From assembly GCA_013695595.1 (NCBI GenBank), contig JACDAE010000735.1, positions 1-48,491 of the forward strand: a stretch of DNA of 48,491 nt, written 5' to 3'. A model generated the notes under the pieces. The model saw nothing but the letters and a program-made list of their open reading frames with translations, was not told where the DNA came from and made no database searches. Made by a program: the position numbers and the translations under genes. This stretch comes from Ktedonobacteraceae bacterium. GTDB lineage: Bacteria > Chloroflexota > Ktedonobacteria > Ktedonobacterales > Ktedonobacteraceae. This document shows positions 9,155-18,434 of this stretch, in pieces. Within the stretch, counting starts at the first letter, position 1. Every line of letters begins with the position of its first letter.

Positions 9155-10063
9155 TTAACAGTGGCCGAGAGCATGCCAGGTATTTGGGCCAACGACGCCA
9201 TCAACCGCCAGGCCTTTTTTCTGTTGGAAATCCTTAACCGCACTCGCTGTCAGATTGCCGAATTGCCCATCTGTTGCCAGAAGTGGGTGGAAATTATACG
9301 GTGAGTTGGGGAAGACTTTCTTGGAATAGAGCGAGTTTAGTGTGCTCTGCAATGTTACGACCAGCGAGCCGGTACTGCCATTCTGAAGCGTCGCCGGGCA
9401 CACCGGTGAGACGCTTCCACCAATATGCACGATTATAGTGGAATACCCTTCGGTGTAAGGGACGTGATAACGCGCGTTGTTATGGAAGTCGGCTAAAGGG
9501 TTGCTTCCCGTTTGCACGAGGAGACCGGTATGTCCCTGGCCTTCAAAGTGAAAGGTCACGTCGCCAGGCACTGCCCTGGAGGGAGTGTTGCCAATATTGG
9601 TTCCAACTCCGTTCTGGGTCAGATACTGGTACAGACCAGGGATGCCTTCGTCGTTATAGCCACTGGCATCGACCCCGACCCATAACAAATCATAGGTTTT
9701 GCCATTTCTAGCATGATAACTGCCATAAGCTGATTGGGAAGAACTGGAAGTCAAGCCGGGCACTTTTCCCTCCGCAGCAAGGGAGCGCGCAACAAATTCC
9801 GCGCACTGAAAACTGGGCTGGCCAGACCCTGCCGAAACCCTGGAGGTACACGCGGCAGTTGCGCAATTCCAGTGCGAGTCGGCATATGCTACCGCAGCAT
9901 TCGTCGCGTTAGGAGCCGCGCTAGCCGCGTGTGCCCCTTTACTTGTATTGATTGATATCAATGCAGCGCAAACGAGGACGACGACAATGAGAGACCCGCC
10001 CAGCAGGGGCAGAAACCGACGCGTCTTTTGGGATTTGTCCGTGGTTGATTGTGTTCGAAACAT
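9155..10063 (-). CDS. Secreted amidase-like hydrolase with C-terminal peptidoglycan-binding domain
   Basis: A 302-residue protein with an N-terminal signal or anchor (residues about 18-46). The middle is an NlpC/P60-superfamily domain of the amidase-6 type: FQCAEFVARSL holds the probable catalytic Cys, and QGHTGLLV the probable His. The C-terminal 80 residues are a PG_binding_1 domain with the DGQFGNLTASAVKDFQ core and VDGVVGPNTW. It is probably a peptidoglycan peptide hydrolase outside the membrane. AAAGGAG precedes the ATG. It is the first gene of a two-gene unit with the DUF1906 protein; both carry the same wall-binding module, suggesting action on the same substrate. Confidence 0.8.
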   Translation of the reverse strand: MFRTQSTTDKSQKTRRFLPLLGGSLIVVVLVCAALISINTSKGAHAASAAPNATNAAVAYADSHWNCATAACTSRVSAGSGQPSFQCAEFVARSLAAEGKVPGLTSSSSQSAYGSYHARNGKTYDLLWVGVDASGYNDEGIPGLYQYLTQNGVGTNIGNTPSRAVPGDVTFHFEGQGHTGLLVQTGSNPLADFHNNARYHVPYTEGYSTIIVHIGGSVSPVCPATLQNGSTGSLVVTLQSTLNSLYSKKVFPNSPYNFHPLLATDGQFGNLTASAVKDFQQKKGLAVDGVVGPNTWHALGHC

Positions 10064-10599
10064 AGATGTACTCCTTTACCTGGTGAGAATAAAGCGAACT
10101 CAATTGTCGCTTTCACTTAAAGTTCGTTTTACATAATTGCAATCCAGGTGATAGAAATGGAAGAGAAGCTTGCTTGTTTCAGCCTCCCATCAAATGAAAA
10201 AGCATTGCAACTATTTTTGTTCAAGGTTGAGTTCGCTGATCGGATTTACCTTTCGCATCGAAGAATACCGCAGAGAGGTTATAGAGAGAACCACAAATGC
10301 TCGTCTTTGTGTCGGCTTCGACTCGTCTTTTCGCTAGACGAGCTGTAAAATCACGCTCGCCCGGTCTTATATAGGGATAGAAGAGCGTCCCTTGTGAGAG
10401 GTTTCTGGTCAAGAAAGTACCAATAGCTATTTCTTTGCTCTATCTTTTGTTTTGTGGGATACTTCTTGTATAGAAAGAGTTAAAAGCAAAATAGGTCTCT
10501 TTGTAGGAACCATCGCGGCGTACCACGCGAAACCATCGGACAATCTGTCGAAAATCAGAAAGGCAATAACGGAGACATCTTCGCTGGAGGAACCAGACT
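10064..10599. promoter_or_regulatory. Divergent intergenic region with operator-like inverted repeats
   Basis: This stretch holds no gene I can support. In the leader of the amidase gene, AAAGCGA (10091-10097) is inverted as TCGCTTT (10107-10113) around CAATTG, and CGAACT (10095-10100) is inverted as AGTTCG (10121-10126), together resembling an operator. For the rightward XRE-NACHT gene a plausible promoter is TTGTTT (10447-10452), 16 bases, TATAGA (10469-10474). Both are weak inferences. Confidence 0.35.
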
Positions 10600-13389
10600 G
10601 TGCAATATAATATGCTGCTCAAGCAGGCACGCGAGGAACATGGGTGGTCTCAAAAAGATGTTGCGGAGAAGATTGGCACTGACTCGAAGACGGTGAGTCG
10701 CTGGGAACGGAGAATCGCATATCCCTCTCCGTATTTTCGTCAAAAGCTCAGCGAACTTTTCAAGAAGGATCTTCGCGAACTGAATCTGCTCAATTCTGCT
10801 GAAATGGTGCGAGAAGATGGCGATCCTCCCATCTCAAAGCTTCCAGTAGTGGTGTTTGAAGATACTGAGAACCTTCCAGACAAGCACATCGCTGATATCG
10901 ATCAGCATACAGTAGTAAACGTGTCATCTGGTCAACAAGTACGTACCACTGCCTTACAACAGCAGAATCGGAGGCGGATGCTTGGACGGCTGCGTCATTC
11001 CTATAGTGAATTGCTGGAGTATTCGTTACAGAAACTCGTCTGGATCGAGCTGGGCCTTGCTGAGATGCCTAATACCGTACAAAATGCCACAAACCGACTG
11101 GTGCGTTTATCTCAGAAGGATGCCCAGACGCTTCCTCCCGGCACCTCGATCCTGGATGTTTACGAAACCTCTGAGCACGAATTGCTCATCCTGGGAGAAC
11201 CAGGAGCGGGCAAATCTACGCTGTTGCTGCACCTTGCCCAGAAGTTGGTGCAACTGGCAGAACAAGAAGAAGCGCATCCGTTGCCGGTAATATTGCGCCT
11301 CTCATCCTGGGCCGAACAAAAGCCCGCGCTGGAAGATTGGATGAGCGAACAACTGGCCTTGACCTACGATGTATCACAAAAACTGAGTACACGCTGGGTG
11401 CGCAACGAACATATCCTCCCACTGCTTGATGGTCTGGATGAGATGGACGCAGCATCCCGCTCGGCTTGTATTGCAGCCATCAATGCCTATCATCGTGAGC
11501 ATCTGCTTGTTCCGCTCGTCGTCTGTTCCCGCCGGACAGAATATGAAGATGCCGCCAGTCAGCAGAAGCTGGCACTCCAGCATGGCGTGCTCATTCAGCC
11601 TTTGACACTTGAACAGGTCAATGCTGCTTTTGACCAGATCGGTCAACCACTGGATGCCTTACGACAGACCCTCCAGACCAACCAGGCATTACAGGAACTG
11701 ACCACAACGCCTCTGAAGTTGGGTATTTTGATGCTAACCTATTCGAGAACTCTGGTACCAACACTCTCCCACGATATATCGACGCTGCAAAGGCAGATGT
11801 GGACCGATTATGTGGCACTTATGATCGAGCAAAAGGGAGATGCGAAGCACTATTCACTCCAACAGACCAGTTCATGGCTGAACTGGCTGGCACGCAATCT
11901 ACAGAACCACTACCAGACGGTGTTCTACCTGGAGCGTGTGCAACTTGACTGGCTGCCGGATAATCTGCGGAAGCGTGCTTTCTGGTTGACGATGCGCTTG
12001 CCTCTCTTCCTGCTAGGTATCCTGGTCAGTTGCATCATTGGCATGTTTTTACAAACCGTTTTTGATCTTACAACTGGTATTCAAGCTGCGATCCTCGGAA
12101 GCTTTCTTGCGGGCTGTGTTAGCCAATCAGCCAGTGTCAGCCCAGAGGTTGGCACTCTTAACACGACACGAAAGAGGCAGTGCAGATACTATCTGGGAAG
12201 AGGACTGATTGGTGCTGGCATCGGACTTAGTTTGGGGTTGAGTTTCGGATTCGAGTGGGGGCCAGGGTATGGAGCTGGTGATTGGTTGCGGGATGGCTTG
12301 ATCTACGGAAGCATCATCGGACTCGTTTGCTGGTTGCTCCTGGTTTTGTTCCCACTTTTACCTTCTCAGAGTGCTTCTCCTCGTGCTCCGCAGCTATCGG
12401 CGTACCTGCGTTACTTGCTCTCTACGCTTCATCTACGGCGTACGTTCCTTGGTGCGATCGGGCTTGGGTTTGGCTATGGGCTGAGTACTGGACTGAGCTA
12501 CGGGCTGAGCTATGGGGCAAGTGCCGGACTCAATATTCTGCTGAGCTACGGATGCGTTATTTTTCCCATCAGTTTGATCGCTGAGAAGAACAGAGGAGGT
12601 ATTAGTCTGACCGAGCGTTTGCGCTGGAGTTGGAGCAGTTTCTTTCGCAGTTTGCGCTCTTTCGAACATTGTGTTACCAGTGGAGCACTGGCTACAGGTC
12701 TTTTTCTGATTGTCGGGTTGAGCTACGGACTCACCACCGGGCTGGGTCTCCAGGTGAGCACTAATTTTGGCTTCCGGCTGAGCTATGGGTTGAGTGATGG
12801 ACTAAGCACCAGACTAAGCGCCGGGCCAGGTAGCGGCCTGATCAATGGGCTGATGATGGGGTTGATTGTCGGAGGGGGTATCGGGCTGGGCTACTGGCTA
12901 GGATTGGGACTCTTTCAGAGTATTGCACAGGAACAAATTGAAGATCAGGATCGCCAGAGCCTCAATCAAGGTGTGCGTCGATCTGCACTGAATAGTACCA
13001 TCATTGGCCTTCTCAGTGCAGGACTCCTCGGAGTCCTCGGGTTCCTGGGTTACGGGCTGAGCTACTGGCTGAATGAGGGATTGAGTGAAGGGCTGAATAA
13101 GGGACTGAGTGAAGGGCTGATCTATGCGCTGAGTGCTGTGTGGCTCTTTGCCATTGGTGGCGGCTTATGCGGCTGGGCCGTTAGTGGTGGATGGGCAGTA
13201 CTACGGCATTTTGTTTTACGCTGGTTACTACACAGGAGACATGTTTTTCCCTGGCATGCGCAGGCATTCTTTAATGATGCAACCGCGCGTATTCTCTTAC
13301 AGCACGTTGGGGGTGGGTATAGTTTCATCCATCGCCTCTTGTTGGAATATTTCGCAAATCTCGATGATGGGAATGCTTCCCCTCCATGA
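10600..13389 (+). CDS. XRE-HTH / NACHT ATPase / glycine-repeat membrane protein
   Basis: A 929-residue fusion. Residues about 3-62 are an XRE/Cro helix-turn-helix (EEHGWSQKDVAEKIGTD, KTVSRWERR). A NACHT NTPase follows: Walker A LGEPGAGKSTLLL near 198-208, Walker B LPLLDGLDEMD near 277-287, and VVCSRRTEYED. The last roughly 450 residues alternate membrane segments with runs of four-residue repeats (LSYG, LSTG, LSDG, LSEG) at about residues 625-650, 705-760 and 805-850. NACHT proteins are signal-gated STAND ATPases, several of them antiviral; the HTH suggests DNA binding. The start is GTG 10600 with GGAGG 9 bases upstream. It appears to be a single-gene unit. Function is unproven. Confidence 0.82.
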   Translation: MQYNMLLKQAREEHGWSQKDVAEKIGTDSKTVSRWERRIAYPSPYFRQKLSELFKKDLRELNLLNSAEMVREDGDPPISKLPVVVFEDTENLPDKHIADIDQHTVVNVSSGQQVRTTALQQQNRRRMLGRLRHSYSELLEYSLQKLVWIELGLAEMPNTVQNATNRLVRLSQKDAQTLPPGTSILDVYETSEHELLILGEPGAGKSTLLLHLAQKLVQLAEQEEAHPLPVILRLSSWAEQKPALEDWMSEQLALTYDVSQKLSTRWVRNEHILPLLDGLDEMDAASRSACIAAINAYHREHLLVPLVVCSRRTEYEDAASQQKLALQHGVLIQPLTLEQVNAAFDQIGQPLDALRQTLQTNQALQELTTTPLKLGILMLTYSRTLVPTLSHDISTLQRQMWTDYVALMIEQKGDAKHYSLQQTSSWLNWLARNLQNHYQTVFYLERVQLDWLPDNLRKRAFWLTMRLPLFLLGILVSCIIGMFLQTVFDLTTGIQAAILGSFLAGCVSQSASVSPEVGTLNTTRKRQCRYYLGRGLIGAGIGLSLGLSFGFEWGPGYGAGDWLRDGLIYGSIIGLVCWLLLVLFPLLPSQSASPRAPQLSAYLRYLLSTLHLRRTFLGAIGLGFGYGLSTGLSYGLSYGASAGLNILLSYGCVIFPISLIAEKNRGGISLTERLRWSWSSFFRSLRSFEHCVTSGALATGLFLIVGLSYGLTTGLGLQVSTNFGFRLSYGLSDGLSTRLSAGPGSGLINGLMMGLIVGGGIGLGYWLGLGLFQSIAQEQIEDQDRQSLNQGVRRSALNSTIIGLLSAGLLGVLGFLGYGLSYWLNEGLSEGLNKGLSEGLIYALSAVWLFAIGGGLCGWAVSGGWAVLRHFVLRWLLHRRHVFPWHAQAFFNDATARILLQHVGGGYSFIHRLLLEYFANLDDGNASPP

Positions 13390-13578
13390 TTTTGCGGGAT
13401 GGAGAAGTTATAAGGAAATCAGGGAATGCAGCGATATGGCACCGAACGCTCATCACTGTATTCCATTCTATGAAAATGGCTCATCCACAAAGAATGGAAC
13501 CGTGTCTTCTGCTAAAGCACAAAGGGGATGAGCCGTTTCGTGCGCCGCATATATTCCTGGAGGACGTGCTCTTCTTAT

Positions 13579-13950
13579 TTATGAATTTTCCTCAGCCCGT
13601 TTCGCCCAGAAATGCCAAAAAAGCGCTATTGCCAGTATATCATGGGTGTGCTCGAAGGTGTGCTGCAGCGTCTTTGTTACAAGCCAGCGTAGCGTAGCTT
13701 CTCCCCAGGCCCAGGTGTCGAGCGAGCGCTCCAGTGTTTCTTCGTCACAGCGCTCCAGCAGGGCAATCTCTTCGATCCTGACCTTGCGAAATCCTTCCAG
13801 GGTTGCTACGAGATCAACGCCTATGTGCCAATCGTTCTCCTCTTGCAGGTCTTTCTCTGAAAGGTGGACCTCTTCTCCCAACCATTGGCGCATACTGGGC
13901 AATGCTAGCTTACTTTCGTAATACATCATGTGAAACACATGCCGGGCCAT
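13579..13950 (-). CDS. DinB-like four-helix protein, possibly 5'-truncated
   Basis: A 123-residue reading with ARHVFHMMYYE near the start and LQHTFEHTHDILAIALFWHFW near the end, resembling the metal-binding His pattern of DinB/YfiT proteins. The same frame stays open upstream of the ATG for another 18 codons with DinB-like sequence (KPEDWPMARHV) but reaches a stop with no ATG, GTG or TTG start, and no ribosome binding site precedes the listed ATG. Either the gene has lost its 5' end or a frameshift lies near 14000. DinB-family proteins are metal-dependent transferases or of unknown role. Confidence 0.5.
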   Translation of the reverse strand: MARHVFHMMYYESKLALPSMRQWLGEEVHLSEKDLQEENDWHIGVDLVATLEGFRKVRIEEIALLERCDEETLERSLDTWAWGEATLRWLVTKTLQHTFEHTHDILAIALFWHFWAKRAEENS

Positions 13951-14224
13951 TGGCCAGTCTTCTGGCTTATGTGTTGGCGTCTCACTTCCTATGCCATATG
14001 TTCATTTTATCACATCAATTCCTTTCAGACAAACGATTTTGCATTTTAACGACTGGTGCGATTTTCGAAAGCAGAACAAGTTTACATTCTTTTTACAGTT
14101 TCGTGAGTTTTAATTTGTTTCTACATGATACATTTAGCGATGGCAGACCCTATCTTTCTTGCCAGTGCTAAAGGTTTTTGTTAACGAGAACAAGCATGTT
14201 GAATATAAAAAAAGGAGCATGTCT

Positions 14225-16345
14225 ATGGCTGAAAATACAGCGACAGCTATACCAGGTCAGCCTGAGTATAATATTGAACGGGAGACGCCCTTTCTATCTC
14301 CTTTGTGGCAACGTCTATTGTTAGGCGTCGTAATCCTCATTTCTTTATTCATGAATTTCTTTCAGTTGGGGCAGAGTGGCTTCGGAAACCTCTTCTATGC
14401 CAGTGGAGTAAGAAGTATGCTGGATAGCTGGCATAATTTCTTCTTTGTTTCCTATGATCCTGGTGGCTTTGTGACCATCGATAAACCGGCCCTTGGTTTC
14501 TGGTTACAGACCATCAGCGCAAAGCTCTTTGGCTTCACGCCTTTCAGTATTTATCTCCCCCAGGCACTCTCTGGAGTATGTGCAATAATACTGCTCTATT
14601 TCCTGGTCAAACGCCATTTTGGGGTTGTAGCGGGTCTCCTGGCCGCGCTGGCACTGGCCGTCAGTCCCATCAGTGTGGTGACGAACCGCAACAATACGAT
14701 AGATAGCACATTAGCCCTGGCTCTCTTGCTAGGAGCATGGGCTGTATTGAGAGCTGCGGAGACGGGAAAACTGCGCTGGTTGTTGCTAAGCGCTGCTTTT
14801 GTTGGAATTGGCTTCAATATCAAGATGGCCGAGGCGTATCTGGTTATTCCTGCCTTTGGCGTGCTCTATCTACTGGCGGCCCCAAGAACAATATGGACGC
14901 GCATCTGGCACCTGGGACTGGCACTCCTGGTCCTGCTGGCAATCTCGGCGGCGTGGATAGTAACGGTTGACCAGACACCAGCGTCACAGCGACCGTATGT
15001 CGGCTCCACACAGGATAACTCGGAGATCAGTCTCGCGACGGGCTACAATGGACTCAATCGTATTCTTGGACGAAGCTTTGGCGGCGGTGGGCGTGGAGCA
15101 GGCAGAAATACAGGCACGACAACGACCTCTAGCACTCCTGCTGGCACGCAGGCAGGTGGAACAAACGCGGGTGCCAGATTTACAGTTGGTGCAGCTTTCG
15201 GGGGCGGCGGTGGACCTTTTCGACTCTTTCAAGCTTCTCTGGGAAGTCAGATAGGTTGGCTGCTTCCGCTGGCTATCGCCGGAATGCTTGCCCTCGCATG
15301 GCAGCGTCGCTGGCGTTTTCAAGTAGACAGCCAACAAAAATCACTCCTGCTATGGGGCATGTGGCTACTTACGATGGGTATCTACTTTAGTGTGGAAAAC
15401 ATCGCGCACCAGTATTACCTGACAGAAATGGCTCCTGGTGTGGCTGCACTCTTCGGAATCGGCGTCGTCGTTATGTGGCAAGAATATCGACAACCTGGCT
15501 GGCGCGGCTGGTTGCTTCCGCTGGCATTGCTTGCAACAGCTGCAGTACAGCTCTCAATGCTCAGCAGCTATCCAACATGGGCACAATGGATGATACCTCT
15601 CATTGGCATCTTATGCATCCTTGCTGCACTGGTTCTGCTGATCGCACGCTTCCTTCCACGCATACGGTTGGATACGCGCTATCTTGTACCCATTCTCTCT
15701 GTGGGCGTGCTGGCCTTACTAATTGCACCCGCGACATGGTCGGCGATCTCGGTCATACAAAATAACGAGTCGTCATCGCCAACTGCTGGACCCACTGCGA
15801 GTGAAAGAGGCCAGGGTTTCGGAGGGGCACTGGGAGTTGCGGCAGCCGCGTTCGGTGGGAGCGCCACTGAAGATCCAATGTTAATAAAGTACCTGGAGAT
15901 GCATCAAGGCACTAGCAAATTCATCGTCGCCACCGCCAGTTCGATGACCGCTGACGGCATCATTCTGGCAACCAATAAACCTGTGATGGCGATGGGCGGT
16001 TTCAGTGGGAGCGATTCTATTCTCACCACGAGCAAACTGCAACAATTGATCTCTAATGGAACAGTACACTACTTCCTGACGGGCGGTGGTGGAAGAGGTG
16101 GTGGCTTCAACATCAATGATCTACCCGAACAATATAGAGATATCGCCCGCGAATTTGCTGGTAGAGGTGCAGGTGGCTTCGGCGCAGGTCAGAGTACTCT
16201 GACAACCTGGATAACGCAACATTGTACACAGGTCCCTAAAAATCTGTGGTCAACGCTGCAATCTAATTCTGGTTCAACCGGTGGTATTGGTGGCTCCGGT
16301 CAGGTTGCTGCCAGCCAGTTGTATGATTGTTTTGCGACTCATTAA
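14225..16345 (+). CDS. ArnT/PMT-type family 39 glycosyltransferase
   Basis: A 706-residue polytopic membrane enzyme. After a short tail come about 11-13 membrane segments. The first outer loop holds VRSMLDSWHNFFF and YDPGGFVTIDKPALGFWLQ, the hallmark of dolichyl/undecaprenyl-phosphate sugar transferases (GT39/GT83). VVTNRNNTIDSTL lies in a later loop. Two Gly/Ala/Thr-rich insertions interrupt it (about residues 290-345 and the final 170 residues), probably exposed outside. Such enzymes move sugar from a lipid carrier onto protein or envelope lipid. ATG 14225 is chosen because GGAG lies 7 bases upstream; ATG 14219 is too close. Confidence 0.85.
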   Translation: MAENTATAIPGQPEYNIERETPFLSPLWQRLLLGVVILISLFMNFFQLGQSGFGNLFYASGVRSMLDSWHNFFFVSYDPGGFVTIDKPALGFWLQTISAKLFGFTPFSIYLPQALSGVCAIILLYFLVKRHFGVVAGLLAALALAVSPISVVTNRNNTIDSTLALALLLGAWAVLRAAETGKLRWLLLSAAFVGIGFNIKMAEAYLVIPAFGVLYLLAAPRTIWTRIWHLGLALLVLLAISAAWIVTVDQTPASQRPYVGSTQDNSEISLATGYNGLNRILGRSFGGGGRGAGRNTGTTTTSSTPAGTQAGGTNAGARFTVGAAFGGGGGPFRLFQASLGSQIGWLLPLAIAGMLALAWQRRWRFQVDSQQKSLLLWGMWLLTMGIYFSVENIAHQYYLTEMAPGVAALFGIGVVVMWQEYRQPGWRGWLLPLALLATAAVQLSMLSSYPTWAQWMIPLIGILCILAALVLLIARFLPRIRLDTRYLVPILSVGVLALLIAPATWSAISVIQNNESSSPTAGPTASERGQGFGGALGVAAAAFGGSATEDPMLIKYLEMHQGTSKFIVATASSMTADGIILATNKPVMAMGGFSGSDSILTTSKLQQLISNGTVHYFLTGGGGRGGGFNINDLPEQYRDIAREFAGRGAGGFGAGQSTLTTWITQHCTQVPKNLWSTLQSNSGSTGGIGGSGQVAASQLYDCFATH

Positions 16346-16389
16346 GAAAAAAATGCGGAGGTGGGCGTGCGCATAAACGGTCCCTAAGT

Positions 16390-16563
16390 TTACTGATCCA
16401 TATCGAATTGAGTACGCCAGACCTTGATGCCCTTTTCCACCAATTGGAGAGCCAGGGCGTTCATTTCTTGCAGCCTCCTGTTGATCGCCCGTGGGAGCGG
16501 CAGATGTTCACCAATGACCCTGATGGCTATCATCTTGAGATCGCGCAGGGACGATGGGGATAG
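16390..16563 (+). pseudogene. C-terminal fragment of a VOC/glyoxalase-fold gene
   Basis: About 57 residues read as the second half of a VOC domain: IHIELSTPDLDALFHQLESQ, then VDRPWERQMFTNDPDGYHLEI, the classical end of a glyoxalase/bleomycin-resistance protein with a metal-ligand-type Glu. The first beta-alpha module is missing and there is no start with a ribosome binding site. It follows the glycosyltransferase by 45 bases. I treat it as a remnant. Confidence 0.55.
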
Positions 16564-16605
16564 TCAAAAACGAGCAATGGTGAACATGCTCATGAAGCTG
16601 AGCTA

Positions 16606-16647
16606 GCCACGTCTCTGGCAGACATAAATCATCGCAGGAGACGTGGC
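16606..16647. terminator. 10-bp inverted repeat between convergent genes
   Basis: GCCACGTCTC (16606-16615) is perfectly inverted as GAGACGTGGC (16638-16647) with a 22-base loop. It lies between rightward genes and the leftward NACHT gene, so two-way termination is plausible. The rest of 16564-16879 shows nothing further I can support. Confidence 0.45.
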
Positions 16648-16879
16648 GGTTAGAGGTTCCTGATCTATAATATACGCGCAGGCCAATTTGTGAGAGAGGG
16701 GAGCGATGAGAAAATCGCATCGTTTTTGGGATTTGAGTTTTGCTTGGTAGGATCAGGCTATTTGATGAACAAGCGTGAGAACCTAGAAAACCTATAGGAA
16801 TTCTGCTCATTTTATCAGACCTTTACCACTTGATGAGGTCCACCACTTTTATTAAATTTGAAAATGAACTCGCTTGATA

Positions 16880-18418
16880 TTAGGAATCACTTCGTAGTGC
16901 CTGCAGGGTCTCAAACAATACATCATCCAATCGCCAGATTTTAGAGGTATCAGGCGGATCTAAGGGACGCTGCGATAACCCTTCATCACGCAAAATTTTC
17001 ATAATTTTCCGCGCTGCATTCTTACGCTCATGTAACGTAAAGCACTCGTTTTTCCTTAATAACAGAGATGCTGCTGCACACATTATTGCATTTTTATCAT
17101 CTAGAGCATTTATAACAGTGTTTCTTGCATCTTTATCCATTCTCCATCGTTTTGAAAGCTGCATCCATGCCAAATTACCAGCCTTGCAAGGATTCTTGAA
17201 AGATGATATCACGCCCTCTCTTGTTAATTGCGACCATGCCTCTCCCATCATTTCTGTCATATCTGTGCAGGCGTCTAGTAACTCTGTGATATCTTTCTCT
17301 TGTAAGGAGGATGATTGTTGCTGTAAGGTTAAGATCCATTGTGTGCGCTCATTGGTATGTATACAAGGTACGGGTGTCTTTGTACTGGTTGCTACTATAA
17401 CAGATGCAAGCACCTGTTTTATCAGACCGATCAAAAAGCGCTGTTCAGAGGTGAGTAGTAATCGTTGCCTCTTTAGTTGTGTGAATTGTTGCAAACAGCT
17501 CTGAATTTCTTGCCTATACTGTATCATAGTATCATTTTTACTCCTTATAATACTGTATATACAGAGCAAAATTGTAGATGTATGTTCATTTCCCGGTTCC
17601 AGTCCTATGCATAATTCTCTAAAGACTACACTGTAATCTAAAAAAGAATCAAAGCTTCTAATACTTTTGAAGTATTTAAAGCTTCTAAAGTATTTAATAT
17701 CTTGAAATTTGTCGAGATATCTAATATCCCTTGTATCACGAAGATCACGAAGGTCTTCGAGACCTCCGAGGTCTCGAAGATACCGAAGATATCGAAGATC
17801 GAAGATGTCTCTAAGATTGCGAAGATACCGGAGATATCGAAAGTCGAGAAGATCACGGAGATATTGAAAGTCGAGCAGGTTTTGAAAGTCGAGCAGGTAT
17901 CGAAGGTCCCGAAAGTCAAAGAGATATTGGATATCTAGAAGATATCGGATATCTAGAAGATGTATATTGATGATCGAATTAAGTGCCTGAGTTCTTTTGT
18001 GATCTCTTAAGGGGAGAGCATTTTGTAGCTCCGTTGCTATAGCACGGCGGTGTTGTTCATTCCCTGGATAAAGCAAAAGTCTCAGATCCAAACATGGCTG
18101 ATATGTTACGCTTTTGCCTAGTGCCATCTCTTTCTGTAGTTCTCTATTCCAAGTTACCTGCCAAGGTGTATTTTGTGCACTGGAAGAACATTCACTTATA
18201 AGCAATTTCTTGAGGAGCCAGGCATGTGGAAAACGTGCTGTTGTGCCTATTTGTAGCAGTTGTACTTGTATCTGGCGCATATTGTATTGAGCATGTTTCT
18301 TCCATTTCTCATTTACCTCAATTTGCTTATCCCATCTTTTGTCGTGGAGACCCACAGGGAGAGCTACAGGTGTGAGCAGATAATCTAGTTCGAGTGAGTG
18401 CTGCATGAGACGTTCCAA
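16880..18418 (-). CDS. C-terminal segment of a frameshifted NACHT gene, with triplet repeat
   Basis: The reading continues upstream without a stop to about 18460 and matches the end of the NACHT segment (18435-19997) once one base is removed from an A6 run, so this is its C-terminal third. It begins with a helical region, then about 37 units of a three-residue repeat of the form (R/D/K)(Y/D/F)(L/I/F), for example DLRYLRYLRDL, at about residues 155-265. The rest is helical with HEAT-like character. In STAND ATPases such C-terminal repeats act as the sensor. The listed ATG (18418) has no clear ribosome binding site. AT-rich composition differs from the neighbours to the left. Confidence 0.6.
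   Translation of the reverse strand: MERLMQHSLELDYLLTPVALPVGLHDKRWDKQIEVNEKWKKHAQYNMRQIQVQLLQIGTTARFPHAWLLKKLLISECSSSAQNTPWQVTWNRELQKEMALGKSVTYQPCLDLRLLLYPGNEQHRRAIATELQNALPLRDHKRTQALNSIINIHLLDIRYLLDIQYLFDFRDLRYLLDFQNLLDFQYLRDLLDFRYLRYLRNLRDIFDLRYLRYLRDLGGLEDLRDLRDTRDIRYLDKFQDIKYFRSFKYFKSIRSFDSFLDYSVVFRELCIGLEPGNEHTSTILLCIYSIIRSKNDTMIQYRQEIQSCLQQFTQLKRQRLLLTSEQRFLIGLIKQVLASVIVATSTKTPVPCIHTNERTQWILTLQQQSSSLQEKDITELLDACTDMTEMMGEAWSQLTREGVISSFKNPCKAGNLAWMQLSKRWRMDKDARNTVINALDDKNAIMCAAASLLLRKNECFTLHERKNAARKIMKILRDEGLSQRPLDPPDTSKIWRLDDVLFETLQALRSDS
17640..17960. repeat. 9-bp tandem repeat inside the NACHT C-terminal segment
   Basis: About 320 bases consist of degenerate 9-base units such as CGAAGATAC, CGAAGATAT, CGGAGATAT and TGAAAGTCG (plus-strand spelling), in phase with three codons of the leftward gene. 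Because 9 is a multiple of 3, unit gain or loss keeps the frame. The opposite strand is also open here, a by-product of the repeat. Confidence 0.85.
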
Positions 18419-18434
18419 TAGTTCAGGTCTTTCT

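Noticed and set aside
17638-17938. Open frames on other frames and the opposite strand of the 9-bp repeat.
   Set aside because: A repeat with period 9 keeps all frames open; these are by-products of the minisatellite, and it is not a CRISPR array because the units are contiguous with no spacers.
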